A stretch of DNA of 64,000 bases, taken from contig WOAB01000595.1 of the NCBI GenBank assembly GCA_027886185.1, positions 744,001 to 808,000 on the forward strand, given 5' to 3'. Numbering within the stretch: position 1 is the stretch's first letter; the number at the start of each line of letters is the position of its first letter. A program made the translations under genes and the position numbers. Source of the stretch: Rheum nobile. Taxonomy: Eukaryota; Streptophyta; Magnoliopsida; Caryophyllales; Polygonaceae. Positions 1 to 11,285 of this stretch are shown here, piece by piece. The notes beneath the pieces were generated by a model, which saw only the letters and a program-made list of their open reading frames with translations, was not told where the DNA came from and ran no database searches.

Positions 1-396
1 TCAACTGTCGACTGTAGGGCCATCATCGTTGCCAAAAAAATGTGTGGGGCGAATGTCTCCTCCTTGACAACATGATGCACACCTTCTCCATGGGGAACCC
101 GGACAGCTGGCTCCGGTAGAACTCTTTTTTGTTGCGTTTTCGATTTATTTATTTTTAAATCCGTTTAAGGTTTTTTCAAATTTTTTTTTTAAACAACAGA
201 AATTAAAGGGATGCCCACCGCGGGTGCGGTGGGCTGCTCTCCACGGGTGCGGTGTGGCTGGGCTCTCCGCCTTCTTCCCTGCAGAAAAAGTAAAAGACAA
301 TTAAATTGAAATAAAACAATACGAAAATTTAACCTACCTAACTTGGGTTGCCTCCCAAGCAGCGCCTTAGTTAATGTCATTGGCTCGACATGAGAC

Positions 397-1215
397 TCAG
401 ACAACCTCAACCCACAACATAGGTTCCTTAGGAACCCTCTCATTCAACACCTCTTTTCTGAACCAATCATGGAAAGGTTTGAACCTTAGATCATTCCTCT
501 TCTTAACCGGCTCTTTCACCTTGACCTTTTTAGTCGCCTTTCCCCCATACTTAGATCGATCAGGAAGGTGTTTAACCTCCGACTGTTCATTCTACACAAC
601 AAAAGGGAACGGCTTCTTGCCCTGTGGAGTCAGTAAGGTGGGGTAACTGCCCAAAAGAGAAGTAGGAGACTCACCCTTCTCATCCAATAAAGCCATGACT
701 GCCTGCAGATTAAAAGATATAGTGATACCGATAGGCAAGTCAACTATGGAATCCGCTATTATAGGTTGCAATTCATCCAAAGGGTTAGGACTCATTGCAT
801 CAATAAAGTTTAAAGAGATGTTAATGACATGTTTCATATCATATATGTTATATTCAACTCCATCCCCATCAAATTCCATAGTTAATATCCCACTTCTGAC
901 ATCAATTGTGGTATTCGCAGTTTTCATGAATGGTCTCCCTAACAGCATAGGTGCACCTGTACTACTACCCATATCAAGCACATAAAAATCAGTGGAAAAA
1001 ATCAGCTTATCTACCATAACAAGGACATCTTCAACAACCCCTTTTGGGTAGACATTGGTTCCATCAGCTAATTGAATAACTAGCCTAGTGTCCTGTAATG
1101 GTGGCAGACCAAGAGACTCATATAATGACAATGGTAAGACATTAATAGTTGCACCAAGATCTAGCATAGCTTTATCAATCTTTGTCTCACCGATGATGCA
1201 AGGGATAGAGAACAT
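397..1215 (-). pseudogene. retroviral-type aspartic protease (PR) of the Athila-like element, broken
   Basis: This aspartic protease domain would cut the Gag polyprotein. The active site reads DLGATINVLP near residues 20-29 of the open segment, followed by the family's second-half motif MLLGRPFMKTA. The frame is open from 1215 to 592, where a TAG codon interrupts it. It then stays open, rich in Lys and Arg, to a TGA at 397-399. Upstream (1216-2310) it is separated from gag by stops and by a GC-rich repeat. Plant Athila-type polyproteins normally continue into reverse transcriptase; here nothing follows. Probably a dead copy of a gag-protease-only family. Confidence 0.75.
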
Positions 1216-1552
1216 ACCTAGATCACTTCACTTCTTGGGCATACGCCTTTGAAACACAGCAGATACTTGCTCGCTCACCTGGACCTGCTTCTTTTGCTTC
1301 TGCTTTTGTGTCCTCTTGATTTTGCAAAGTTCCTTCAAGAACGAGCATATTTGGGAATACTTGTAACAAGTTTGAGTAAAAGGATGTTTACCTCGCATTT
1401 GCTAAAAGTCTCAAAGAGGTCCTTGTCGTCGATGATCCTCCTCTCCTTAAGCGCCTCTGGGAATGGGGCGGGTGGCTTCTCGGAACCGAGAGGGGGAAAG
1501 CACGGACGAACATAGGTGTTGACGTAGGGCTCTTTCACTTTTCTAGAAGACT

Positions 1553-1765
1553 CACCGCGGGTGCGGTCGTCCCAACTGAGAATTCTCGAACTTTCTCGAT
1601 ACCGTCACCGCGGGTGCGGTCCTCCCACCGCGGGTGCGGTTGTGTTGCAGACCCATCTGTTGATTTCACCGCTGGGTGCGCCAAGGTGGGCGCTGGGTGC
1701 GGCAAGCTCTCCAGAGCTTCTGTAGACGCACCGCGGGGTACGGCGTCCTGCCGCGGGTGCGGTGG
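1553..1765. repeat. GC-rich near-palindromic array inside the gag-PR linker
   Basis: Several copies of the 14-mer ACCGCGGGTGCGGT and its variants are spread over about 210 bp, spaced by short unique sequence. Further copies lie at 217-256. The 14-mer nearly reads the same on both strands. On the coding strand it gives repeats of the type HPRWEDRTRG. The same 14-mer occurs three times in this element's LTR (about 4183-4293). Confidence 0.8.
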
Positions 1766-3147
1766 TGTGGGTTCAGAGAGCTATTTTTCGGCGTCGTCCT
1801 CTTCAGCACTAGGAACGACGTTCAATTGCTTACCACTTCGAAGCATCATAGCACTAACATTTGCCCGTGGGTTAACTACCGTTTGAGATGGTAGATTTCC
1901 CAAAATCTTTGCATCGATCTTTATGATAGCTTCAGCCATTTGTCCCATCTGCTTCTCTAGATTCTTGATGCTTGACTCCGTAGTTTGAACATGAGTTGTA
2001 AAGTGCTTAGTCAAGGTTTGGAGCATATCTTCAGTTGAAGCAGAAGTACCGGGTTGTTGACCTTGTGACCTTTGTAGAAGTTGAGGTTGTTGTTGGTTCG
2101 GTTGATCCCTCCATCTGAAATTTGGGTGGTCTCTCCATCCCAGATTATAAGTGCTAAAGTAGGGATCATTCCGAGGTCTTGGAGGTCCATAACCTCCTAA
2201 GTGTTCACCTCAGCATTCAGATCATCTTGCAATTGAGGACATGCATCAGTGGGGTGGAATTGATCAGCATAAATCCCACATGCTTTGAGTTGTTGAGGAG
2301 TTCCTTTCAGCTATAGTCTCCTCACCATGTTCTTCAATTCAGCAATCTCGCTCACTAGCTCAGAGCGATTGGAGTCCACAACATTGACTCCTCTCTTGGT
2401 AGAAGTTCTACTGAAATTTTTTGTCCCTTCGGCCATCTCCTGAATCTTTTCCATGGCTGCCCCCGGAGTTGTGTTAAGAATGTTTCCACCACATGCAGCG
2501 TCAACAATTCTTCTTTCATTATCCAGCAGACCATTGTAAAGATGAAGCACTAGATCTTGATTCGTGTAACCATGGAATGGACAACTTGAGCAAAGTCTCT
2601 TAAACCGCTCGTAGTACTCGTATAAGGTCTCGTCAGCCTCTTGCTCGATGTTGCTCATAGCCTTTTTCAAGCTATTCGCCTTCTTGGCAGGAAAATACTT
2701 TTCGAGAAAAGCCTTATGCAGTTTGTTCCAAGTATCTATGCTTCCAGTGGGTAGATGGTAGTACCAATCATCGGCTGCGTCCTTGAGGGTGAACCCGAAA
2801 GCTCTCATCTTGATTTGTTCCTCAGTGACGTTAGTCGGTTTCATACTCATGTAGACAGTGTGGAATTTACCCATATGCTTGATTGGGTCCTCTCCGCTCT
2901 GTCCATGGAATGTTGGGAGCAAATGAATCAGCCCTGGCTTCAACTCAAAGTTGACGCCTTCTCCTATGGCCGGAATAGCCACAGCTAAAGGTTGTTGCAT
3001 CAGATTAGGTGCAGTCAATTGCCGAAGCGTTTGGTCGCCCATTGCAACTTGTGGTGTAAAGTGTTCTCTGCGATTCCTGTGGAATGTCCTGTCGATTTCT
3101 GAATCACAATCAACAAGAGGTGTGTCAGTAGCACGAGTGTGGACCAT
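1760..3147 (-). pseudogene. Gag of the Athila-like gypsy element, broken
   Basis: Gag forms the virus-like particle. The chosen start is the internal Met beginning MVHTRATD, just downstream of the primer site. The retrotransposon gag core is clear: FHGQSGEDPIKHMGKF, then AFGFTLKDAADDWYYHLP, then FLEKYFPAKKANSLKKAM and YYERFKRLCSSCPFHG. The main frame is open to 2311. A stop follows, then a segment with GWRDHPNFRWRDQ, which is characteristic of Athila-type Gag, then a further open piece (1781-2026) with SSIKNLEKQMGQMAEA. No CCHC knuckle was recognised. Stops and the GC-rich array separate it from protease. Confidence 0.8.
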
Positions 3148-3205
3148 AAGATAGGTCCACACCAGAGTTGGTAACAATCAAAACCACAAAAACAGAAATT
3201 TTGAT

Positions 3206-3223
3206 TCCCCGACAATGGCGCCA
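3206..3223 (-). other. primer binding site, tRNA-Asp type
   Basis: On the minus strand the 18 nt read TGGCGCCATTGTCGGGGA, close to the complement of the plant tRNA-Asp 3' end. It begins four bases inside the LTR terminus at 3228, the expected place for minus-strand DNA priming, and fixes the direction of the element. Confidence 0.85.
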
Positions 3224-3227
3224 AATT

Positions 3228-4506
3228 TGACAGGCCTAAAGTCGTCGTGCCTAATCAAAGAAATCCTAATGTACCTACTAAACAAAGTATAGCAAGCAAG
3301 TCAAGGTCGAACCCAAGGGAATCAGTTTATCAGTTCTTATAATTCGCAAGTCACCAACTAGGAACTAGGGGGGGGGGGGGGGGGTTGTAGTATTTCGAAC
3401 CAAGTAAATAAAGCAAGAAAAGCAAAGCAAAGGATGTGAATATGATATGAGGAAGGTGCCACACTTGACAAAGATCCACACAACAAGAGATATGGTTGAT
3501 CACTGAATTCTATTATTCTCAAGTTCTTATCTTTCCGTTGGTTGTTCTTATCCCGATCATATGTAACTATTAGTTCTACCAGCCCTAATAGTACTTATTA
3601 CTGAATCAAATCCAAAAACCTTCAAGACTCAACAAAGCAATAGCATTCAAACAAGGATTCAACAAGATACATGCAATAGAAACAACCCGTTACTATAAGC
3701 ATGCAATTAACTCTCTCTCACGATGAACACTCGCAACCCGCTTATATAAATCGTGTTTGCTACTAGATATGCAACCTGAACCCGGAATTGACAAGTCCTA
3801 GCTATATGGATAATATCAATAAACCAAGGTGATCAGTCTAGATAAATCAATAAGATTCAATAAACATTCAAGCGCAAGAGAATTAATACAACTAGATAGG
3901 AAATCGAACAAGAGTAGAAAACTCACAACTAATCAATTGAAGGCTTCAAACGTCAAGTGAAATAATGGAAGTTTAGTTCTCCATAAGGTTTTGAGAGAAA
4001 AAACTATGAAAGATGGAACGAGGTTAACCTAACCAAGTCTAGGTTAAAACCTTTAAATACTAGGAAAACAAATAGTTTAGAAATAAAGAAAAGGAAAATA
4101 AGATAAAACAAGATCTCGGAATAAAAGATAAGGAAAGAAAGATCTCGGATATAAAATTCGAGAAAAAGCTCCAGCTCGGCACCACCGCGGGTGCGGTCAT
4201 CCCACCGCGGGTGCGGTGGGTCTTCGGTCGGCTCCAGCTGTCTTCGCTTCAGCTCCTCTTCACTTGTCTTCAGCAAGTTCACCGCGGGTGCGGTAAAGAC
4301 ACCAGAGACACTTCTTCTTCTTCAGCTGCTTCTTCTTTAGCTCTTCAACTCTTCACTTCAATGTACTTCAAATCTCTATAAATCTCATGATTTCTTCACT
4401 TTTCGTCTTCTCTTCTGGATTACAGAATTACATTCAAAACATCTCTAAATATCATCTCAATCATGCTAATAACCACTAGATGTGCTATACAATATATCGC
4501 ATATCA
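3228..4506 (-). repeat. 5' LTR of the Athila-like element
   Basis: The LTR begins TGACAGGCC next to the primer site and ends near ATATCA, about 1.28 kb. Its first 100 bp resemble the start of the solo LTR at 4628. A run of 17 G lies at 3368-3384. A TATA-like sequence on the minus strand is at about 4051-4062, and three copies of the GC-rich 14-mer lie at about 4183-4293, upstream of it. The outer edge is set only by comparison with the solo LTR, so it may be off by a few bases. Confidence 0.7.
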
Positions 4507-4627
4507 TCCGTCACATATGGATTCATTCCACACGTGATGGACAGATTCTGCAGAACCAAAAAAATTGGGCAAGGTGTAAATGTAGTTTCTGCATACATGT
4601 GTTCTTGGTCTTGCAGATTCAAGCTGG

Positions 4628-5927
4628 TGATGAGGCTAAAGTCGTGATGCCTATCAAAGTAATCCTCAAAAACCTAACTAAGTATAGTAGGCAAGCAAGG
4701 GTCGAATCCCATAGGGAGGTAAGCAATCTTCCTAAGTGCAAAAGTTGTATGCTAATAGTAACAAAAGGGGGTTTTGGTTTGTAATCAAGCAACAAGGTAA
4801 ATCAAAGCAAAAGATGTAATAAATGGGTGAGAAGTAACTTAGCCAGACAAATATCCACACTTCAGTTTGATTGGTTGATCCTAGATTATCTCCAATTCCT
4901 ACCAATGAATATTCATGTTCCGATCTTATGTATATAGACAGGTCAACTAGCCCTGAAATTACTTACCATTAAACAATCAAGAAACTATCAAGATTCAATC
5001 TAAAGGCAGCAGTAAGCATATGTATTAACCAGGATACATGCAATACTTAATAACCCGTCAGTACTCGACATGTAATCAATTCTCTTCATAATAAACATTC
5101 ACAACTAGTTCTTGTAAATTGTGGTTGCTACACAAGATAAGGGATTTCAACTAAAAATATCCAAACCCTAGCAATAGATAATCACTAATATCAACTAGAT
5201 GATCAGACTAGTCAAAACAACAAGAATCAATAGGATGAAGCTCAAAGAGAATCAATATAATCAAAGGAAAGGAAATAGAGTTATAATCTCACAACCAAAT
5301 ACAAATGAAGGCTTCAATCGTCGGACTAAGCAAAGGTTGCTTAGTTCTTCATAGTATTCAAAGCGTAAAAACTCTAAGGGAAAAACTGAAGGATAATGTG
5401 ATTGATTGAATTATGAAAAGGCTGCTAACTAATGAAAGATATAAACCTAGAAAAAACTTAATTTCCAAAAGATCGGAAATATATTATTCCTAAAAGGAAA
5501 TTAACGAAATAAAATAAAATAAAGATAACAGAAATAAAGTAAAACAAAGTTCGGACGAAATAAACTTTCGACTCCGCGTGTGAACAGTAACCGCGACCGC
5601 AGAAGTATTTTCGTGCCCGCGGATTGGTCTCGTTGTCTTCCATCACTTCTGGTGTAGATCCGCGCCCGCGGCATGTCTTCCGCGCCCGCGGCCATCCATC
5701 CGCGCCCGCGGAAAAGCCTCTGTTGCGATCTTCAACTTCTCGCTTGCGGTCTTCTCTTGTGGCTTTGCCTTCATCTCCTTAAGTCTTCATTTAAGCAGTC
5801 AAAGCCACCAAATCAACACTTCTTCTCCAAAACTCCATTCTCTTATATTGTGTCCTAAACACACATAAATGGCACCCCAAATACTAGTAACAACTCCTAG
5901 TTACGCACTACAAAGTAGCGCTTATCA
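4628..5927 (-). repeat. solo LTR with perfect target duplication GCTGG
   Basis: A 1.3-kb LTR starting TGATGAGGCTAAAG and ending CTTATCA is flanked by GCTGG at 4623-4627 and 5928-5932. Its start is clearly related to the LTR at 3228, but the sequences are well diverged. No internal region or primer site accompanies it, so it is most simply a solo LTR left by LTR-LTR recombination. The minus strand carries a TATA-like box at about 5438-5446 and GC-rich palindromes (CCGCGCCCGCGG) upstream of it at 5573-5712. Confidence 0.85.
5573..5712. repeat. CCGCGCCCGCGG palindrome array in the solo LTR
   Basis: Three near-perfect copies of the 12-bp palindrome CCGCGCCCGCGG lie at about 5660-5712, with weaker copies (ACCGCGACCGCAG, CGTGCCCGCGG) from 5595 to 5623. 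In LTR orientation the array sits roughly 130-270 bp upstream of the TATA-like box. Confidence 0.8.
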
Positions 5928-6159
5928 GCTGGCGAGACTTTAACTATTCTCTTAGAAGATTATTTGCTTATGATCAAACTGAAAATGCAAGACTTTAAGT
6001 AACGCTTGTTGATAGTAGGCAAATATAACGTCATGGTCTCTTAACAAATTACAAAACAAATCCAAAATACCAAACAAGAGAACATACAAAGGTACAATCC
6101 AAACTCTCAACAAAGTACCAACAAACTTAAAAGCATCCACAATTACCAACAAAGTATCA

Positions 6160-8488
6160 AATGAAAACATCAAAGAAGCAAAGACATCCAAACTAAGCGA
6201 GGCAACCAATGCATCTTCATCTTCCTCATTCTCCTCATCATTGTCGTGTGCAAAGGGTTTAAACTCTTGAATGCAGTTTCAGACAGCCTTGCGCATGTTG
6301 TAGAATTGCTCTTCCTACGCATCATGGAATGGACTGAGATGATACAAAGCTTGTCCAATGCACTACAGAAATATGGAAAAATTAACTAAGGTAAAACTTG
6401 AATTTTATATGTAAATAATAAACAAACATATAACACATATTTTCACCTGGACAAGATCTCTGATGCCTGCATCCTGAGGCCTGACACATAGGTGTGTATG
6501 CCGTATGTACCATTCCATGTAGTCGGCACTGCACTCATATTCATTATATGCAGAAGGGCCCATCTGTTCGATCCTGATGGAGTGCTTATTTCTTGCATCC
6601 CAACTCCAATCTGAAGTAGGGTCATACTGTACTATATAACTTCTGATGCTGGGAGGTCTGGCAGCTTTGAAGGGCTGTATAACCGGTCGGGGAATCTGTT
6701 GTTCACGTCCAAACTATTTCGCTACATGATCAGACATATATGGCTTTGTAATTCTCAGAAATGAGATGACCCCATGAAAAAAAGGCAGGAGCTAACTCCG
6801 ACATACTGTAATCAACATAGCCATAGGGCGTCCAGTCAACCTATATAAAATTGGATGCAATCAACATATCCATAAGTACCTTCACACAATTGTAATACTT
6901 TAATATGAGACATAAACCCCACAATATGATACTTGTATTGCTTGCATTAAATCTAGCTCCTCCATGTTGTTTCTTATTTGTCTACTACGCCTATGCACGG
7001 GGTTCCATCGCCTTGCATATGGCAAATCATTGTCAAATAACTCATTCTATGGAGGACGAAAGCTAGGGAAGTATAGATAGATCGAAGCTTGTACATAAAT
7101 ATGTTTTTACAAACATATCAACCTAAAACATAAATGTAATTAAATAATATAAAAACAATATGCAACACAATTCTTATGAGCAACAATGTATAACAGGTTG
7201 ACATTTAACGACATTCATGGTGTGAACACTCGCCCAATGAACGATACATGAATGCCAAAGTGTCGGAACCCCAAGAAAGATTACGAGTAGCATGAACGTC
7301 ACTCATGTAGGTCAGATATGGCATGAGCAACAAGTGTTGGGACTTGTCAGGAAAGAGGGTCGAGCCCATCAGGTAGAGAAGATAACCTAAAGCGATAGTC
7401 TCATCATCCAACCCCGTGCTCAATCAATGACTTCTTAGGTTATCTGCAATGAGTCCACGTTCTGCCATTTATGGTGTCAAGGCAAACAACTTCATTGCCC
7501 TATGTACTTGTTCACTGAACAAATCATTTTTCCTTTGATACGATCATCTAGAAGAAGTCCCATTCCATTCCCATCTATGTTGAGGCCCAAAATCATGTAT
7601 ACATCAAGGAGAGTTAAAGTCATCTCACCAAATGGCATGTGAAATGAATTCGTCTCCGGCTCCACAAAAGCAGAAATCAAAGGCATATCTACATAAGTGT
7701 AGATTAGGTCTTGTAGATGTGCGATGCCGCTGTTTCGGGCCAGATCACACCATGGAGATTCATCGTCTAAACTCCATTTGTGTAGTTGCTCATGCATGTG
7801 CTGAAACGTCATAGTTTCTCGCTCCTATAAAAGAAAATGGTAGATAAAAAATAAACAAGGAAATAATTTAAAATAAAATCAAGTTTTGATAACTTACGAT
7901 GCTTGATAAACAAAGTATGCAGTATGGGTTGTGAAGCTAAAAAGCAAGTATGTGATCTCTCGACCTCCAGGTACAGGTCCTACCAACTTAGGATCGATAG
8001 CATCCCCTCCTCGACCTCCAGCCTGTCTATGATGTCTAGCATGTCTACGTTGTTAGGAATGAGCAAGTTCCTCCACCGGTTCCTCAACACTAGGCTGTTG
8101 AACTAGTACACTTTGCCCACTCATGGGGTACGACATATCTCCCGACCACATAGGAATATCCTCTTGTACCTGTATAGGAGGTACATACCATGTAAGATCC
8201 TATAAAACAAATTATTTGAAACAATATTAAATAATGTAATAGTTTAATTAACTAAGCATATATATAGTTACTTACCACATTCGGGTTAATTGTCTGGTAT
8301 ATTGGTGGGTCGTTAAACGACATGTTGTTCAATGGTGGGTCTAGATATACCGGTATGGTCGGTTCATTTACCGTACTAGGTCTTGCTTCGTCGCCTTTTT
8401 ATGATTTTTTCTTCAAAGGTCTCCTTCTTTGGTATACTTGTTCTACTTCCCTTTCCTCCTGTTCTTGTCCTTGTCCCTCACGAACAAC
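6160..8488 (-). pseudogene. plant mobile domain (PMD/MAIN-like) gene, decayed, cut at its 5' end
   Basis: Several exon-like blocks on the minus strand resemble PMD proteins, a plant family found both as host genes and as transposon cargo. From 5' to 3': 8283-8487 holds an acidic/basic linker with one TAA; 7906-8200 holds PGGREITYLLFSFTTH, with one TAA upstream; 7490-7820 holds the PMD core with FGEMTLTLLDVYMILGLNID; 7205-7423 holds YLLYLMGSTLFPDKS and WGSDTLAFMYRSLG; about 6440-6680 holds ADYMEWYIRHTHL; about 6160-6360 is a probable acidic C-terminus with stops. Splice-like AG/GT sites flank some blocks. Sequence to the right is a CACTA-type end at 8489, so the 5' part is missing or displaced. 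Confidence 0.7.
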
Positions 8489-8559
8489 CACTAGTACAGA
8501 ATCATCTTGGCATAGCAGTTTTTTTATTATACGGATAACGGTTTTTCAACCGCTATCTA

Positions 8560-8810
8560 AGCGTCCGTGTTAATAATAATTTATGGCGCTATTTGAAAAG
8601 CGCTATAAAAAAATACACGCATAGCGCTTTTCTATAAAAAGCGCTATGCTTTTGTTTTTTCAATACTTGAAACTCTTAGCACTTTTCTTAAAAAAACGCT
8701 ATGATAGTAGATTCAACTCTTAGCGCTTTTTAAAGAAAAGCGCTATGAGTGTTGGATTCCATTCTTAGCGCTTTTCTTTAAAAATCGCTATATTTGTTTG
8801 TCTTTTTATT
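8560..8810. repeat. left subterminal repeat array of the CACTA-like element
   Basis: At least six TAGCGCTTTT / AAAAGCGCTATG motifs alternate in orientation, several forming short hairpins. In CACTA elements arrays of this kind bind the transposase. Confidence 0.7.
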
Positions 8811-9121
8811 TAAAAAAAAATCATTTTCCACATGCTACACCGGCCAGCTGCTTGAACATTTACAACAATACAATTCAATCAAATAAGATCAAACCCATAC
8901 AATTAGTAAATATCCATAATACTCCGCATAATTCATAAGAAGCATGGTACTCCATAAAATCAATACCGTATCCACAAAACCAATACATATTCATACTTAA
9001 GCACCATATCCACAAATAGCCTAATCTCCCTAACAAAATGAAGCACCATATCCAACAAATCAGTACCTATTTCATAATTACCAACATATACAAGGCTATC
9101 AAACTATTAAGCGACCATTTG

Positions 9122-9226
9122 CAAATGAGGTTGAAGATACCCAATCCACGCATCCTTTACCACATCAATTTCTTCTTGTGTGACGACTCGGATAAAACCG
9201 GCACCAGCAGGTTTATTTCTGAAAAC
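9122..9226 (-). pseudogene. exon-like fragment, gene not recognised
   Basis: The minus strand reads an open segment containing VFRNKPAGAGFIRVVTQEEI and ending in two stops. An acceptor-like sequence (GTGCAG) precedes it. I do not recognise the parent gene. It lies downstream of the callose synthase exons on the same strand, so it could be the 3' exon of a chimaeric captured transcript. Confidence 0.4.
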
Positions 9227-9419
9227 TTCTGCACGTTATTTAGATTAAAAGTTGCACTGAGTTATAAAATTTGACATTGAAAAAATGATGAATAACAACA
9301 ACTATAAATTTAATGCTAAAAATCAACACGTGAACATTATAGGGTACTAAATCAAGAGAAAGTAAAATACTAAGAAAACTAACTTGATTCATATCAATAG
9401 TTTGAATTCCTTCTCCTCG

Positions 9420-9803
9420 ATTAATAACAATGGCATGATTTTGATTTTCAGGCTTCCCTTCACCAAGTTTTGGGTCACTACTCACTAGGTAACTTGATGA
9501 AATATATTTCCTAAATAACAGCAACTAATGAATTATGTATAAGAATATCAAAATTGAAAATGACATGTGAACTAGGATAAGGATAAAGAGTAGAAGTGAA
9601 GAGGAGAAGTAACAAAATAGATGCACTAAATTAGATTTTTAGATGAGAATTGAATCCTACAGAGAAAAACATGTGCAATACCTGATTCTTTCCATGTATA
9701 TCAACTTTATTAAGCTTGGAGTAATATTTTTGTTGTTACTTTACCATCAGCTCCATCGCTCTCCTCCATATGAATAAAAGCAACTCGAAGAGCCTCATTT
9801 CTG
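9420..9803 (-). pseudogene. captured callose synthase (GSL8/10-like) exon fragments
   Basis: Two exon-like blocks match the conserved cytoplasmic region of plant callose synthases, the membrane 1,3-beta-glucan synthases. The first (about 9672-9803) reads NEALRVAFIHMEESDGADGK and ends at a GT donor; one extra T breaks the frame near its end. The second (about 9420-9519) follows an AG acceptor and holds the hallmark DPKLGEGKPENQNHAIV and GEGIQTIDMNQ before another GT donor, with a frame disruption at its start. Retained splice sites show that genomic DNA, not a processed transcript, was copied. Full callose synthases are near 1900 residues, so this is a small piece. Confidence 0.8.
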
Positions 9804-10177
9804 AAATAAGATCAAATACGAGTAAATGACACAATAAAGCTAGTGACCAAGATATGATATCAACTACGTCCTCTAAGAATTAAGTTTGTTCGAATACAAT
9901 GAATAATTCATACAAGTAAACAAATAGTCAAATACATAGGAAGGTATAAGACATGGATAACTCCCAAAACCCCAGTTTCTTAAGGCTTCCAGCCACTTAA
10001 GACAATGACAGTCGCTGAATGCAACTAGTGGCGAAATATGCATAAAGGACCAGAAAGAGAAGGGAAAGGACCAGACGAAGATAAGAACTATTTGTTTACT
10101 TGCATTTATGTTGAAAACAGATAATAAAAAAGGGCAATTCAAGTAATGGTTCACACAGAATTACTATTACCATGCGT

Positions 10178-10396
10178 TCACCGATGCCTGGACAACGAGC
10201 AAGGTCTTCCATAGATGCATCCATTATACTAACAAGAGACTGCTTTCATATAATCTTATGTAATCAACTTTTTTGCTTCTCACAAATAAGTAATTTAATA
10301 CAAGGGAAATTGAGCATATACCCCAAATGTTGAGCCAAGAATGACTACATCAGTAGTATTAACACGTCAGATGGTCGTGAGAGCATGATTTAGCTA
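10178..10396 (-). pseudogene. ERCC1: captured ERCC1 exon fragments
   Basis: Two adjacent exon-like blocks match ERCC1, the partner of the XPF endonuclease in nucleotide excision repair. The upstream block (about 10325-10396) reads LNHALTTI, then an in-frame TGA, then RVNTTDVVILGSTFG before a GT donor. The downstream block (about 10185-10250) reads SIMDASMEDLARCPGIGER, the start of the ERCC1 helix-hairpin-helix region, followed by GT. A 75-bp intron-like gap separates them. The TGA makes the piece non-functional as ERCC1. It lies upstream of the callose synthase exons on the same strand. Confidence 0.8.
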
Positions 10397-11285
10397 CAAA
10401 AAAGAAAGAAATTTTATCAACAATCTACAACACAAGGTTAACCAAAACCTTATAACTCAATCCAACAGATGTCTACTATAAACAACAAGAAGTCTTGTGT
10501 TGGGCTATTAAAGAGTTTAATAAGAAAAAGAAGAAAGATAATGTCATAGAAGTGTTGTGTTGTGTAGTAGATGTTCATTATCTGATATACTAGCACAGTA
10601 GCAGTGCTTACAAATATCACAAGCTTACAAATATCACAAGCTTGAGCAAGCAAATAAATGGAAGAGGGATGGGGTAAAATCAATACATATGCTGCAAAAG
10701 AACAGGTACAAGCATAATACCTATGTAGAAAAAGAGCAATATCAGCAGCTTCTTGTGTTTTCTTCTGCTTTTGCTATCCATAAATTTGACAGGATACAAC
10801 ATAGGTGAACTTTAGATGCACGTGCCTCGGGAGACATATCAAAACCTTGATTTGCACCAGACATTACCCTCTGACCATAGAAGATCATACAACCATATTA
10901 ATAAACTTTGTAGAATATTTTTTTTAAGATTTAAGATTTTATATTTACAGCTTCTTGTGTTTTCTTCAGCCATGAGAAAGTTTAGCATGAATCTGAAGCT
11001 CTAAAGATATTTGTTCAGGATGATCAACTACACTTGATAAACCATATAATCATCCAGAATTCAAAAGATTATAATCGAAATTATACAAATACAAACCAAA
11101 ACCCTTGGTTTAGGCTAGTCACAATCCTATGTTTAGGCAAAACCCTAAGTTTAAAGCAACAACAAAATTCAACAACCTATAGTGAAGAAGCCGAGAACAA
11201 ATCGAGAAAAAATCGAAAACAATCTGAAAACAAACCAAAGAACAAACCGAAAAAGCCAACGGAGATGAATTATGAAGAAGTCGGA
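10397..11285. other. unassigned interior of the CACTA-like element
   Basis: AT-rich sequence with possible exon pieces on the minus strand (10690-10870, including QEAADIALFLHR and MSGANQGFDMSPEARASK), but the parent genes are not recognised. The segment CAGCTTCTTGTGTTTTCTTC occurs twice (about 10747 and 10950), a local duplication. At its right end the CRM-like element is inserted. Confidence 0.35.

Larger units (their letters stand above)
1..4506 (-). mobile_element. Athila/Tat-like Ty3/gypsy element, gag-protease only, left end outside window
   Basis: The element reads right to left: 5' LTR (3228-4506), primer binding site, gag, aspartic protease, then about 400 bp of non-coding sequence running off the window. 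The gag and protease motifs resemble Athila/Tat gypsy elements, and the primer site matches the 3' end of plant tRNA-Asp, which such elements use. The gag-protease frame ends at a stop at 397-399. No reverse transcriptase motif follows in the remaining sequence, so this copy looks non-autonomous. Stops in gag and protease show decay. The missing 3' LTR must lie left of position 1. Confidence is high for gypsy and moderate for the clade. Confidence 0.8.

Noticed and set aside
3368..3384. Poly-G run as a regulatory or quadruplex element
   Set aside because: A single homopolymer run in an old LTR, not shared with the related solo LTR; length may also be a sequencing artefact.
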